In this document: in pieces, positions 27,186 to 35,890 of the stretch
Numbering within the stretch: position 1 is the stretch's first letter
How the letters are laid out: the number at the start of each line of letters is the position of its first letter
Assembly: GCA_026709505.1 (NCBI GenBank)
Contig: JAPOSW010000102.1
Coordinates: 1-37,408 of the forward strand
Length of the DNA stretch: 37,408 nucleotides
Reading direction: 5' to 3'
From: Gammaproteobacteria bacterium
GTDB lineage: Bacteria > Pseudomonadota > Gammaproteobacteria > Arenicellales > Poriferihabitantaceae
The notes under the pieces: generated by a model
Told to the model about the DNA's origin: nothing
Database searches by the model: none
Seen by the model: the letters and a program-made list of their open reading frames with translations, nothing else
Program-made: the position numbers and the translations under genes

Positions 27186-28682
27186 ATGGAAACGCCCTTG
27201 CTCAGCATCCTGATCTGGTTCCCAATAGTCGCGGGAATCATCATTCTCGGAGTGGGCAAGGGTCCGCAGCATGATTCGCTGGTACGCAAGCTGGCACTGG
27301 GATTTTCGGTTGCCGTGTTCTTGTTCAGCATCCCGCTCTATAACGGATTTGACCGGACTTCTGCAAGCATGCAGTTCACGGAATTCCACAGCTGGATTCC
27401 CGCTTTCAATATCAACTATGCATTGGGGGTCGATGGCTTTTCGGTGCCGCTGATTTTGCTGACCACTTTGCTTACCGTGATTGTTGTTGTGGCTGGCTGG
27501 CAGGTCATACAGGACAAGGTTGCCCAGTACATGGCCGCCTTCCTGATCATGGAAGGGATCATGATCGGCGTGTTTTCTGCACTGGATGCCATGTTGTTCT
27601 ATGTGCTATGGGAAGCCATGCTGATCCCGATGTTTCTGATTATTGGACTGTGGGGTGGACCCAACCGAATCTACGCCGCCATCAAGTTCTTTCTGTACAC
27701 GCTGCTCGGTTCCCTGTTGATGCTGGTTGCCTTGCTCTATCTGTACCGCCAGTCGGGCGGATCGTTCAGCATTCTTGACTACCACTCGCTTCCGATTGGC
27801 CTTGGTGCGCAGATCTTCATTTTTCTGGCTTTCTTGGCTGCCTTCGCGGTCAAGGTGCCGATGTTTCCGGTTCACACCTGGCTACCGGATGCCCACGTCG
27901 AAGCTCCAACCGGGGGGTCGGTCATCCTGGCTGCGATCATGCTCAAGATGGGGGGTTATGGCTTTATTCGCTTCAGCATGCCGATTGCGCCGGATGCCAG
28001 CCAGGAGCTGGCCTGGCTGATGATCACTCTGTCCCTGATCGCAATCGTTTACATTGCGCTGGTCGCGCTGGTCCAGTCGGACATGAAGAAGCTGATTGCC
28101 TACTCATCCATCTCGCACATGGGTTTTGTGACGCTGGGGTTTTTCATGTTCAACGGGCAGGGACTTGAAGGCGGCATGGTTCAGATGATCTCGCATGGAT
28201 TCATCTCCGGTGCCCTGTTCCTGTGTGTGGGAGTTTTGTATGATCGCCTGCATTCCAGAGAGATTGCCACATATCAGGGGATTGCTACACCCATGCCGAT
28301 GTTCGCGGCCTTCATGGTATTGTTTGCCATGGCCAACAGCGGACTCCCCGGCACTTCAGGATTTGTTGGCGAGTTTCTGGTAATTCTGGGGTCTTTCAAG
28401 GTCAATGCCTGGTTTGCGATTCTGGCTGCCCTGACCCTGATTTTTGGTGCGGCTTACACATTGTGGATGGTCAAGCGGGTAGTCTACGGAAAAGTACTGA
28501 ACGATAGCGTGGCGGGACTTGATGACCTGTCCAGGCGCGAATTCGCGATGCTCGCAATACTCGCCGGCATGGTGCTGCTGTTTGGCATTTGGCCAAATCC
28601 GCTACTTGAATTGATGCATGCATCTTCCGAAAGCCTACTGGCTCATATTGAGATCAGTAAATGTCCCTATGCGTGCCGATAA
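27186..28682 (+). CDS. nuoM: NADH-quinone oxidoreductase subunit M
   Basis: 498 residues, about 14 helices. Glu143 (FYVLWEAMLIPMFLIIG) and Lys223 (FAVKVPMFPVHTWLPDAHVE) are the conserved pump residues. It is a middle antiporter-like unit of the membrane arm. It lies 18 bases after nuoL. Confidence 0.96.
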   Translation: METPLLSILIWFPIVAGIIILGVGKGPQHDSLVRKLALGFSVAVFLFSIPLYNGFDRTSASMQFTEFHSWIPAFNINYALGVDGFSVPLILLTTLLTVIVVVAGWQVIQDKVAQYMAAFLIMEGIMIGVFSALDAMLFYVLWEAMLIPMFLIIGLWGGPNRIYAAIKFFLYTLLGSLLMLVALLYLYRQSGGSFSILDYHSLPIGLGAQIFIFLAFLAAFAVKVPMFPVHTWLPDAHVEAPTGGSVILAAIMLKMGGYGFIRFSMPIAPDASQELAWLMITLSLIAIVYIALVALVQSDMKKLIAYSSISHMGFVTLGFFMFNGQGLEGGMVQMISHGFISGALFLCVGVLYDRLHSREIATYQGIATPMPMFAAFMVLFAMANSGLPGTSGFVGEFLVILGSFKVNAWFAILAALTLIFGAAYTLWMVKRVVYGKVLNDSVAGLDDLSRREFAMLAILAGMVLLFGIWPNPLLELMHASSESLLAHIEISKCPYACR

Positions 28683-28707
28683 CCGGACTGGAATGAGTGA
28701 CTGACCG

Positions 28708-30156
28708 ATGAATGTTGCATCCCTCTCAGTGAATCTGGCTATTCCGGAGATCCTCATTGCCACAATGGCCTGCCTAATCCTGGTTGCAGGATTGTTCGGC
28801 AGTCCGGAACGCTCCGGACTGCTGTGCTATCGACTGTCCATTGCTGTCCTGTTGACCGCCGCTGTCCTGGCGATCCTCGGAATTACCAGCGATTCGCAGC
28901 TGGCCTTCAACGGTTTATTTGTTGATGACCCGCTTGCAGAGCTGCTGAAATTTGGCATTTGCATGTTGAGCGCAGCCGTGTTTATTTACGGGCGCCAATA
29001 CAATCTGGACCGCAACCTGTTCCACAGCGAATATTACGTGCTTGGCCTGCTGGCTGTATGCGGCATGATGGTCATGATCTCGGCAAACCACCTGCTTGCC
29101 CTGTATCTGGGACTTGAGCTGATGTCCCTGTGCCTGTATTCAATGATTGCCTTTTATCGGGAAGACAAGCTGGCAGTCGAGTCAGCGATGAAGTATTTCG
29201 TGCTGGGTGCGCTGGCATCAAGCATCCTGCTCTACGGCATCTCACTCCTGTATGGACTGACCGGATCGCTGCACTTGCCGGAGATCCGGGATGCGATTGC
29301 CGGCATGGATCACTCCAATCCCGCCTTGCTGCTGGGAGTAGTGCTGATTGTGACGGGCCTGGGCTTCAAGCTGGGTGTAGTGCCTTTTCACATGTGGGTT
29401 CCCGATGTCTATCAGGGTGCTCCGACCTCAACCACGGCTTTCATCGGCTCTGCACCCAAAATTGCGGCATTTGCACTGGTCATTCGATTGCTGTCGGGCG
29501 GCCTTCAGGACATGCACGATGTCTGGTATCAGATGCTGATTATTCTGGCCCTGCTATCGGTACTTGCGGGCAATGTGATTGCAATTGCACAGGACAATCT
29601 CAAGCGGATGCTGGCTTACTCGACTATTTCGCATATGGGATTCTTCCTGTTCGGAGTGTTGGCTGGAAATCAGGCCGGCTACAGTGCCGCATTGTTTTAT
29701 GTGCTGGTCTACGCAATCATGAGTTGCGGTGCCTTTGGCCTGATTCTGATGCTGTCGAGAAAGGGTTTCGAGTCGGACCTTCTGGATGACCTGAAAGGGC
29801 TTGACCGGAACAGCCCCTGGATTGCGGTGCTGTTTTTGATATTGATGCTCTCAATGGCCGGAATTCCGCCGATGGCGGGCTTCTTTGCCAAGCTAGCGGT
29901 AATTCGCTCCCTGGTAGAGCAGGATCTGGTATGGGTTGCCGTCTTTGCGGTACTGCTTGCGGTAGTGGGAGCATACTACTACTTGCGGATCATCAAGCTG
30001 GTGTATTTTGATCCGCCTACTGCCCCCGGATCAATCGCGGTCAAGCCGATGAGCTTGGCCGTGATTGTTGCTAATATCGGGATTCTGGTTGTCATGCTGC
30101 CCTGGATCGGCGCCTTGATTGAATTGTGCCGCCATGCAATTCGGGGAATCGGGTAG
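28708..30156 (+). CDS. nuoN: NADH-quinone oxidoreductase subunit N
   Basis: 482 residues, about 14 helices. Glu137 (LYLGLELMSLCLYSMIAF) and Lys221 (GLGFKLGVVPFHMWVPDVYQ) mark the proton channel. It is the last gene of the operon; a hairpin follows 6 bases after the stop. No non-nuo gene is inserted anywhere in the operon. Confidence 0.96.
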   Translation: MNVASLSVNLAIPEILIATMACLILVAGLFGSPERSGLLCYRLSIAVLLTAAVLAILGITSDSQLAFNGLFVDDPLAELLKFGICMLSAAVFIYGRQYNLDRNLFHSEYYVLGLLAVCGMMVMISANHLLALYLGLELMSLCLYSMIAFYREDKLAVESAMKYFVLGALASSILLYGISLLYGLTGSLHLPEIRDAIAGMDHSNPALLLGVVLIVTGLGFKLGVVPFHMWVPDVYQGAPTSTTAFIGSAPKIAAFALVIRLLSGGLQDMHDVWYQMLIILALLSVLAGNVIAIAQDNLKRMLAYSTISHMGFFLFGVLAGNQAGYSAALFYVLVYAIMSCGAFGLILMLSRKGFESDLLDDLKGLDRNSPWIAVLFLILMLSMAGIPPMAGFFAKLAVIRSLVEQDLVWVAVFAVLLAVVGAYYYLRIIKLVYFDPPTAPGSIAVKPMSLAVIVANIGILVVMLPWIGALIELCRHAIRGIG

Positions 30157-30162
30157 CCAGAC

Positions 30163-30192
30163 TTTGTTTCTGGTTGAGGCACCGGAAACAAA
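30163..30192 (+). terminator. Candidate hairpin terminator after nuoN
   Basis: TTTGTTTCTGGT and ACCGGAAACAAA pair with one G-T position around TGAGGC, directly after the nuoN stop. No T-run follows, so intrinsic termination would be weak; the hairpin could instead stabilise the message end. Confidence 0.4.
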
Positions 30193-30956
30193 TAGTCCCA
30201 CGTGCCGCAACCGATATTTATGCCGAGTGGTTGATAATGGGCAGTACAATATATTTTTCTTCCTTTTCAGGTCTTTTCTTTCCAGAAACGCCTACACCCC
30301 ACCATCAGTTCCGATACGTTTTCTGAACCCTGATTCCGGAACCGAATCTATGGAACTTGACGACAAGGCTTTCAAGTCGATCACCTTCTTTGGCAAGTGC
30401 TATATCGCAAAACATGTCATGATGATCCGCAGACACCCGAAATCGGCCGGAGAGGAGCTGGTGCATGTCCAGCTCATCAAGACCTTGCCCCGGCAGATGA
30501 AGCGGCTGACTCCGAGCGGAGCCGAGGTTCTCGGTCTGTCGTGTCTATCGGCCCCGGAGCTACTTGAGCAGGCAGGAGCCATCACCCTAGAGGAGAATTT
30601 CCAGTCGAAGCAGAACTTCAGACCGCGCATCGTGCATTGCAAGTGGGCCGTCGACAGATCGCCAATCAACGCCACATAGATCGGGCCGGTACGTCTGCAA
30701 GGGTCAATCACGGCCTTGAAGCCAACCGGGACTGGAAGGCCCCGATCGGCAGACACCACTGCCTGGACACCAACAGGGCTTTGGGCCACAATTTTGACAT
30801 CTGGTACCTTTGTTCCGAGGAAACCAGCCCTTAAACATAGCGAAATTAGGCGGTCCCGCCCGGTCATTCATGCAAATCGTGCCGTTTTTGACCCCTTTTT
30901 GCATCCTGGGAATACAAAAACAGAACACACTACAAGTTCTTCAGACCGGCGATATT
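30193..30956. other. Region without a certain gene between nuoN and the right defence cluster
   Basis: Two overlapping opposite-strand frames compete: + 30351-30679 (MELDDKAFKSITFFGKCYIA to VDRSPINAT, 109 residues) and - 30867-30400 (155 residues). Neither has a recognised domain. The + frame has the more protein-like composition, and continuing the text past its stop yields nothing clear. I take this as decayed sequence. Confidence 0.3.
30351..30679 (+). CDS. Doubtful hypothetical ORF
   Basis: 109 residues, basic, with MMIRRHPKSAGEELVHVQLI and RLTPSGAEVLGLSCLSAPEL. There is no ribosome-binding site or family. An upstream in-frame extension into nuoN exists but is certainly not native. It could be a fragment of a larger lost gene. 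Confidence 0.2.
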
Positions 30957-31376
30957 TTAGTTGGGTTGATGGCTTTCTTCATAAGCCGGATATACAGTAG
31001 TGACAATATCGGCAGCCTGTTCAAAAATAAGCATTTTTTTAGTCAGATTAGTTGGAGTGCCCACGATTTCAGCATGACACGGCGCAGAAGGCCATTCATT
31101 AGTTGCTTTCAATGGGTTTTCCAAAACATCAAGATCCAGGTCACGAATTGAAGCAACATTCAATTCGGCAAGAACTGCGGTTTTCCCAACTTTCAGACGT
31201 AAGACTTTTCGGACACGTGCAACCTGTTCAACTTTACCGCCGGCTTTAAATTCCAGCCAATTGACGGAGATAAGCGTGTCATTGAAAGCTTCCGGCAACA
31301 CAATCCCATCATCTAGCTTGCTTCCTCCGACATAACGAACGACATTATCTTGGTATGGGAGCGGGTCACCCTTCAT
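30957..31376 (-). CDS. Hypothetical protein, second gene of a coupled pair
   Basis: 139 residues, starting MKGDPLPYQDNVVRYVGGSK; DTLISVNWLEFKAGGKVEQV and VGKTAVLAELNV follow. I recognise the type (opening 'D-x-V-V-R-Y', then 'SVNWLE') as one half of a widespread hypothetical pair in genomic islands, but no biochemical role is known to me. The ATG overlaps the upstream stop as ATGA, so the two are co-translated. No membrane segment or signal peptide. A toxin-antitoxin-like or defence role would fit the location but is not shown. Confidence 0.6.
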   Translation of the reverse strand: MKGDPLPYQDNVVRYVGGSKLDDGIVLPEAFNDTLISVNWLEFKAGGKVEQVARVRKVLRLKVGKTAVLAELNVASIRDLDLDVLENPLKATNEWPSAPCHAEIVGTPTNLTKKMLIFEQAADIVTTVYPAYEESHQPN

Positions 31377-31921
31377 GCCTTAAGCAATGGTTTGAGGTCT
31401 TTACCAGTAATCAGGTTGTTGAAGTCCTTAAAGGTTGCACTGCCAACCACGCCCTCAGGCGAGTTTACATTGCGGCCCAACAGAACATATTCCACGATAT
31501 CACCACCAAGAAACTTGATATTCAACCGCCAAATCTCATTGCGCCAAATCGCAGCATAAGCACCATCATCCGAAAGAAAAAGAGCAGCTCGCCGTATTTT
31601 GAATGGTGCAGTATCAATGAATTTGAAAAATGCGTCCAAGGATGTAGCGATAGGTACGATTCCTTCTTCTTCAGCAGCTTCCTTGAGCTTTTTAAGCCTT
31701 TTTTCGTAAACTTGTCGATCAATATCTGGAGAAGGGGGATCGACCAGTCGTATTTTAAATGATGCAGAATCAATGGGTGCATCCCATGAAACAGAAGAAA
31801 ATACAATTGAATATCGAGAATATTCTTTTTGGCAAAGCGCAGCATTAAAGTGGTCCGGCAGACCGATGAAAAGAACTGTCGGACCTGTGGACTTGACAAA
31901 CAACTGTGCTGATGGTGCCAT
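31373..31921 (-). CDS. Hypothetical protein, first gene of a coupled pair
   Basis: 182 residues from ATG at 31921 (MAPSAQLFVK); a TTG at 31939 is also possible. The C-terminal half (AALFLSDDGAYAAIWRNE to LNIKFLGGDIVEYVLLGR) is homologous to the orphan protein at 6712-7191. The N-terminal half holds a short repeat-like motif, SASFKIRLVD and TAPFKIRRAA. It is coupled to the next gene by ATGA. The function is unknown; conservation of this half with varied N termini suggests a common fold that pairs with the downstream partner. Confidence 0.6.
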   Translation of the reverse strand: MAPSAQLFVKSTGPTVLFIGLPDHFNAALCQKEYSRYSIVFSSVSWDAPIDSASFKIRLVDPPSPDIDRQVYEKRLKKLKEAAEEEGIVPIATSLDAFFKFIDTAPFKIRRAALFLSDDGAYAAIWRNEIWRLNIKFLGGDIVEYVLLGRNVNSPEGVVGSATFKDFNNLITGKDLKPLLKA

Positions 31922-31928
31922 TTTCGCC

Positions 31929-32138
31929 TTATTCTGCAATTGTTTTCATTGATTTAATTACTGGATCGCTTTCGCCGACTTCATGCTTATGGGTCAATTT
32001 GATCTCATATTCAGTCTCGGGTCTCAAATCGACAAACGAGCATTGATTAAACGGTGTTTCAAATCCACGGACAGCTTGACTCAATAGGACCAAGGGAAGC
32101 AACGGAAACCATAATGAATTTTCTTCCTGTTCGATAAT
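31929..32138 (-). pseudogene. Fibronectin type III-like C-terminal fragment
   Basis: A 69-codon frame without a start ends FVDLRPETEYEIKLTHKHEV, then GESDPVIKSMKTIAE. The L-x-P-x-T-x-Y and GES...T pattern is that of the last strands of an FN3 domain. It overlaps the possible TTG start of the next gene by 11 bases. It is likely the tail of a lost surface protein. Confidence 0.3.
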
Positions 32139-32353
32139 TTATCGATGGAATTCCACAGTCATGCCTTGCGATTTCGCACATCGCAATGGTGGCAAATGCG
32201 AATCTTGCAATCAAGCCCAGTTATCAAGCCAGTAACGTTAACTTTACTTTCGCAATTATGGAATGTTCCCATAATTGCGAAACCGAGATCACTGCCAAGA
32301 TCCAGTTCTGCCAGTCTGGATACGTTCTATAAGAGCAATTGTCTGGTGGCGAT
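32139..32353. other. Gene-free gap with a hairpin
   Basis: The only structure I see is the 14 bp inverted repeat at 32248-32282, listed separately. Confidence 0.5.
32248..32282 (-). terminator. Hairpin downstream of the AAA ATPase gene
   Basis: TTTCGCAATTATGG and CCATAATTGCGAAA are perfect 14 bp arms around AATGTTC, about 70 bases past the stop of the - strand AAA gene. There is no clean T-run, but the position suits the end of that transcription unit. Confidence 0.4.
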
Positions 32354-33637
32354 TTATATCGGCAATTTTCTCAGATATTCGCCGAAAGACGGGATGGGAA
32401 TCCAATAGTGATGAGGGATTTCCTTGGTTTCCATAAGGACTCCCGCATGCAAAGCATTGGTTAGAAAATTATTAAACCCGGTTTGCGAGTCTTCCAATAG
32501 AGGAACGATCAACTCTTTTAGTCTGGGTCGGGACAAGATGCCATCCGGTGTGTCATTTGCCGCCAAGGCAATCTTCTTGTAAAGACTCGGATCAAATGAG
32601 CAAGAGCGAAGGCGAGTGGCATAATAGCTTTCTTTTCGTTTTTGGCCATCTTTAAGTGCCTCTCCAAGCAACTCGTTTCTGATCCGGCTTCCGTTTTTTA
32701 CGATCACTCGACAAGCTGCTACCGATACCCGGTTGATGTGCTGCGGCCAGCCTTGAGAAAGTTCTGCTAGTCGTTCTACCCAGATTTCCTGATCATCGCT
32801 TGAGCCGGTAAAGCTGTAGGCCTTGAATACGCTTCGAATTACATTACAAGCCTCTTCGTGATCCAAAAGTTCGAGATTTACTACCCGCTCGTCCGGCGGT
32901 CTTGAAAGACCGCACTTTCTCAACATCTCCTCAGTGTCACTCAGGCCAAAGAAAGCTGCTAGCAGAGGAATCTTGTCGGGCGGATCATGCAAACAGTTCA
33001 ATACTCCTTTAGTCGTGTCCTTCACTAGGGTATTCTGAGCCTCATCAACGAAAACCATGATGTGGAAATTCTTTAACAGTCCGGCCGCATTCTGGAAAAC
33101 CCGCTGTGAAAATACCTGGGCTTCCTGATTGTTGGTCGATTTCCCCCCTACAGAAATACCGGCCATGCCAAAGCCTCTTTCAGAAAGGTCATGGTACATC
33201 TTTCGGCCTAGCTCCATGATGCTCTCCAGCCTTCTGGTACCGCTGCCGGATGACATTTCCGAAAGCCTCTTGCTTTCTGCATTAACTGCATCAACAAGCA
33301 GCATCACAATCTCGAAAGCCGACTCCAGATTCTCTGGCTTGATGTCAACGGCTACCCATGGATCATCGGGAGTCGAATGCTTGCGAACAGCCTCCATGCA
33401 CTCCAGCATCAGGGCAGTCTTGCCAGCGCCCGGAGCCCCCTGAAAAATCATTGTGCCACCGCCGATAACACCGTCATCAAGACTCAAAGCAGCATCGCGA
33501 AAAATCTTAAATTCCGCATCACGGCCCCGAAAGAATGCATCTCGCCCCGATTCACTGCGGTCTGTGCGCCGCAACCATTTGTCAAAGGGTATAGGGTCAA
33601 CTGGAAGCGGTTTGGGGAACGACTCTTGATTCATCAT
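32354..33637 (-). CDS. AAA ATPase of the ExeA/TniB-like type
   Basis: 427 residues from MMNQESFPKP; the longer frame to 33793 runs through untranslated-looking sequence. Walker A is FQGAPGAGKTAL (67-74 core), Walker B is IMVFVDEAQNT (193-203). An N-terminal RDAFFRGRDAEFKIFRDA precedes the ATPase, and a helical, winged-helix-like C terminus follows (DPSLYKKIALAANDTPDGIL, then PLLEDSQTGFNNFLTNALHA). This is the layout of AAA proteins that load or regulate a DNA-acting partner. It is in the same direction as the AIPR gene but 195 bases away, so it may belong to the same defence unit or be a separate gene. Confidence 0.7.
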   Translation of the reverse strand: MMNQESFPKPLPVDPIPFDKWLRRTDRSESGRDAFFRGRDAEFKIFRDAALSLDDGVIGGGTMIFQGAPGAGKTALMLECMEAVRKHSTPDDPWVAVDIKPENLESAFEIVMLLVDAVNAESKRLSEMSSGSGTRRLESIMELGRKMYHDLSERGFGMAGISVGGKSTNNQEAQVFSQRVFQNAAGLLKNFHIMVFVDEAQNTLVKDTTKGVLNCLHDPPDKIPLLAAFFGLSDTEEMLRKCGLSRPPDERVVNLELLDHEEACNVIRSVFKAYSFTGSSDDQEIWVERLAELSQGWPQHINRVSVAACRVIVKNGSRIRNELLGEALKDGQKRKESYYATRLRSCSFDPSLYKKIALAANDTPDGILSRPRLKELIVPLLEDSQTGFNNFLTNALHAGVLMETKEIPHHYWIPIPSFGEYLRKLPI

Positions 33638-33832
33638 AATTCTAAATTTATATCGTTGGAAAGATGGAACTCCAGCCCTGATAGCACTAAAAATAGAAGC
33701 GTTGATCCAACTTGCCAGGCTCTGCCCAGGTGAGAGATTGGCCACCGCATTGTCAAGAAATAAGCACCCAACCCGATCTGAAGGGCATGTCAAGCTCTGT
33801 GCTCATAACTGTGGCAGTTTGTCTCTCGGATA

Positions 33833-35890
33833 TCACATAAGCCCCTCAGCTTGGGCTTTCTCTAAAACTCCTAGAAGTACCCCGCACTGTTTTACTGTTG
33901 GAATTTTATTTGGTATTTGCTCAGCAACCCTAATGATTCCAGCCTCCTTTTCGGTTAGAAATTGTTTCTCGATTCCAATATGGCGAATTTGACTCCACTT
34001 TTGATTAGGCACTGCAAGCACTCGCTTTTGTGCATCAATTCCATCATCAATCTGCTGAGCCTTCTTCGCCTGTTTTTGCTCGTCCTTCTGAATATCGGTT
34101 TCAACGAGGGTTTCAAAAAACCTCAAACTAATATCAGATTCCAGCTGATCAATCTTATTCTTGATGCGCTCCCAACATGAATCCTTCTTACACCACTCGG
34201 AAATGTTCGAAATACCTTCAGGCGGATGTGTAATATCTTCGTTCACAAATTTTGCAGCCTTGCGTAGTGCATCTGCAAGCTCGGGGTAAACTTCCTGCTT
34301 TTCCCAACACCTCAGATAATCTACAATCTTATCTGCACGATGACACAGTTCGTTTATTACCGCTATGGTATAAGTCACAATATTGGCCCGATAACCTCCG
34401 TTGTACCAAGGCTCACTGGAAACCATTTTTTCAGCCCACCTGAAAATGATCGCCCGGGCAATAACGCATTTGAAGTACAGCTCGTTGAAATTGAGCTGAC
34501 TTTTCGTCCAAGTCTTGCCAATCCGCATTGCAAATTGCGCAAAGTTCTTTTGTGCTCCGAGGTTGACCCATTTGGGATGATCGTCCCAGATGTTCTCGAA
34601 CTTCGCGATATCAGTTTTCGTGAACATTTGGGGTTTGGGATACTCTGCCTTGAAGCGTTTTTGCTCTCCCGTTGTTAATTTGGATTGTGCATCTGCATAC
34701 TGCCCTCGAGCGCGCTCATAGAACCACTTGGTCTCACGCTGCGCACCTCTTTGAGCAGGTGCCCAAATGCGCCGTGAAAATTCCTCCATACGGACATGAA
34801 AGGGATGGTTTGAGAAGAAATCAGCTGCGTTTACACGGTTCTGCGTGTTAGCGAACTCCGAAACCCTAGGAACGACAATTTCACTGTCTTCAGGACTGAT
34901 AACAGAGAGTTTCATCTGAACGAACACACCATCCAATGATGCCTTGTCACGTCTTTTTGTATGAAAGAGAGAGGCCGTGGTCTGCCCCCCGTTTACGATT
35001 TGCAGGTCTTTAATGCGCACAATTCCCAAACTACTATTGTATTGCTCCACCTCCACCTCTTGGGCAGTAGCTGTGATGCCATTGTTGTAGGCAAAAAACA
35101 TTTCTGGCTCAGTCAGTATGGTAGTGCGTATACCTTTATTCACTTTCCCTCTTGCTTGGAGAAAAGAACGCACGTTTTGTTCAAGAAGTCGTGCTCCATG
35201 CTTACCATACAGGGTTGCCAGCACTTCACCAGGTAGAACTATCAGATAGGACTGATAAGAACTCGAGCCGAGGTATGCTGGAAGGCAGTTCATTCCATTC
35301 CCGAATTCCTCTTTAAAATTAATGTCTAGTGCTTCTTTTTGACCACGTGAGCTTCGCTGTCGTTGTAGACGTGAGACATCCCAGACATGGTATGTTGCCT
35401 CAATGTTACAGATTTTTCGATCTTCAACACTCTGCATACGATCGCTTAGCAGACGCTCGGAAATCAAGAAAAAGTTGACCTTGAATATGTCTTCGTGGTC
35501 GGATATTTCACGAGATAGCCCATACTCCGGAGTAGTTTCATCAAGGTTGACAAAGAGGTGTTTAGAAAGACTTGCCTCAAAAAAGTTCTCTACCCTTTTG
35601 AATGCGGCGGTCACATCTGTTTGCGTCAATGACTGAACCTCTTCTCGACTTTCAAAATCGGCTATAAACAGATCAAGCACACCTTCGTCGTTAAACCAGT
35701 AACCGTCAATGCGTATGCCTCGCTGAGATCTATAGTGACAAAGCACGAAATCTTCGATGAAGCCAGTTTCAATAAGCTCATTCGAGAACGCTTCCATAAA
35801 TGCGGACAGTTGAAATTCACCATGGGCCTCTGCCCCCGCCATGACCTCCTGACGAAAATTATGAAAAAATTCGCTTGCAGTCTGTTCCAT
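33833..35890 (-). CDS. AIPR family protein (abortive phage infection), Mza-type component
   Basis: 685 residues from MEQTASEFFHNF; the start is fixed by the TGATG overlap with the upstream stop. EMFFAYNNGITATAQEVEV, then IKDLQIVNGGQTTASLFHT and VPRVSEFANTQNRVNAADFF are the signature of the AIPR domain (PF10592). TKWFYERARGQYADA and the long helical C terminus also match the family. Members occur in abortive-infection loci and in Mza-type defence systems. The frame is intact. Co-translation with the DUF4420 gene shows that the two work together. Confidence 0.9.
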   Translation of the reverse strand: MEQTASEFFHNFRQEVMAGAEAHGEFQLSAFMEAFSNELIETGFIEDFVLCHYRSQRGIRIDGYWFNDEGVLDLFIADFESREEVQSLTQTDVTAAFKRVENFFEASLSKHLFVNLDETTPEYGLSREISDHEDIFKVNFFLISERLLSDRMQSVEDRKICNIEATYHVWDVSRLQRQRSSRGQKEALDINFKEEFGNGMNCLPAYLGSSSYQSYLIVLPGEVLATLYGKHGARLLEQNVRSFLQARGKVNKGIRTTILTEPEMFFAYNNGITATAQEVEVEQYNSSLGIVRIKDLQIVNGGQTTASLFHTKRRDKASLDGVFVQMKLSVISPEDSEIVVPRVSEFANTQNRVNAADFFSNHPFHVRMEEFSRRIWAPAQRGAQRETKWFYERARGQYADAQSKLTTGEQKRFKAEYPKPQMFTKTDIAKFENIWDDHPKWVNLGAQKNFAQFAMRIGKTWTKSQLNFNELYFKCVIARAIIFRWAEKMVSSEPWYNGGYRANIVTYTIAVINELCHRADKIVDYLRCWEKQEVYPELADALRKAAKFVNEDITHPPEGISNISEWCKKDSCWERIKNKIDQLESDISLRFFETLVETDIQKDEQKQAKKAQQIDDGIDAQKRVLAVPNQKWSQIRHIGIEKQFLTEKEAGIIRVAEQIPNKIPTVKQCGVLLGVLEKAQAEGLM

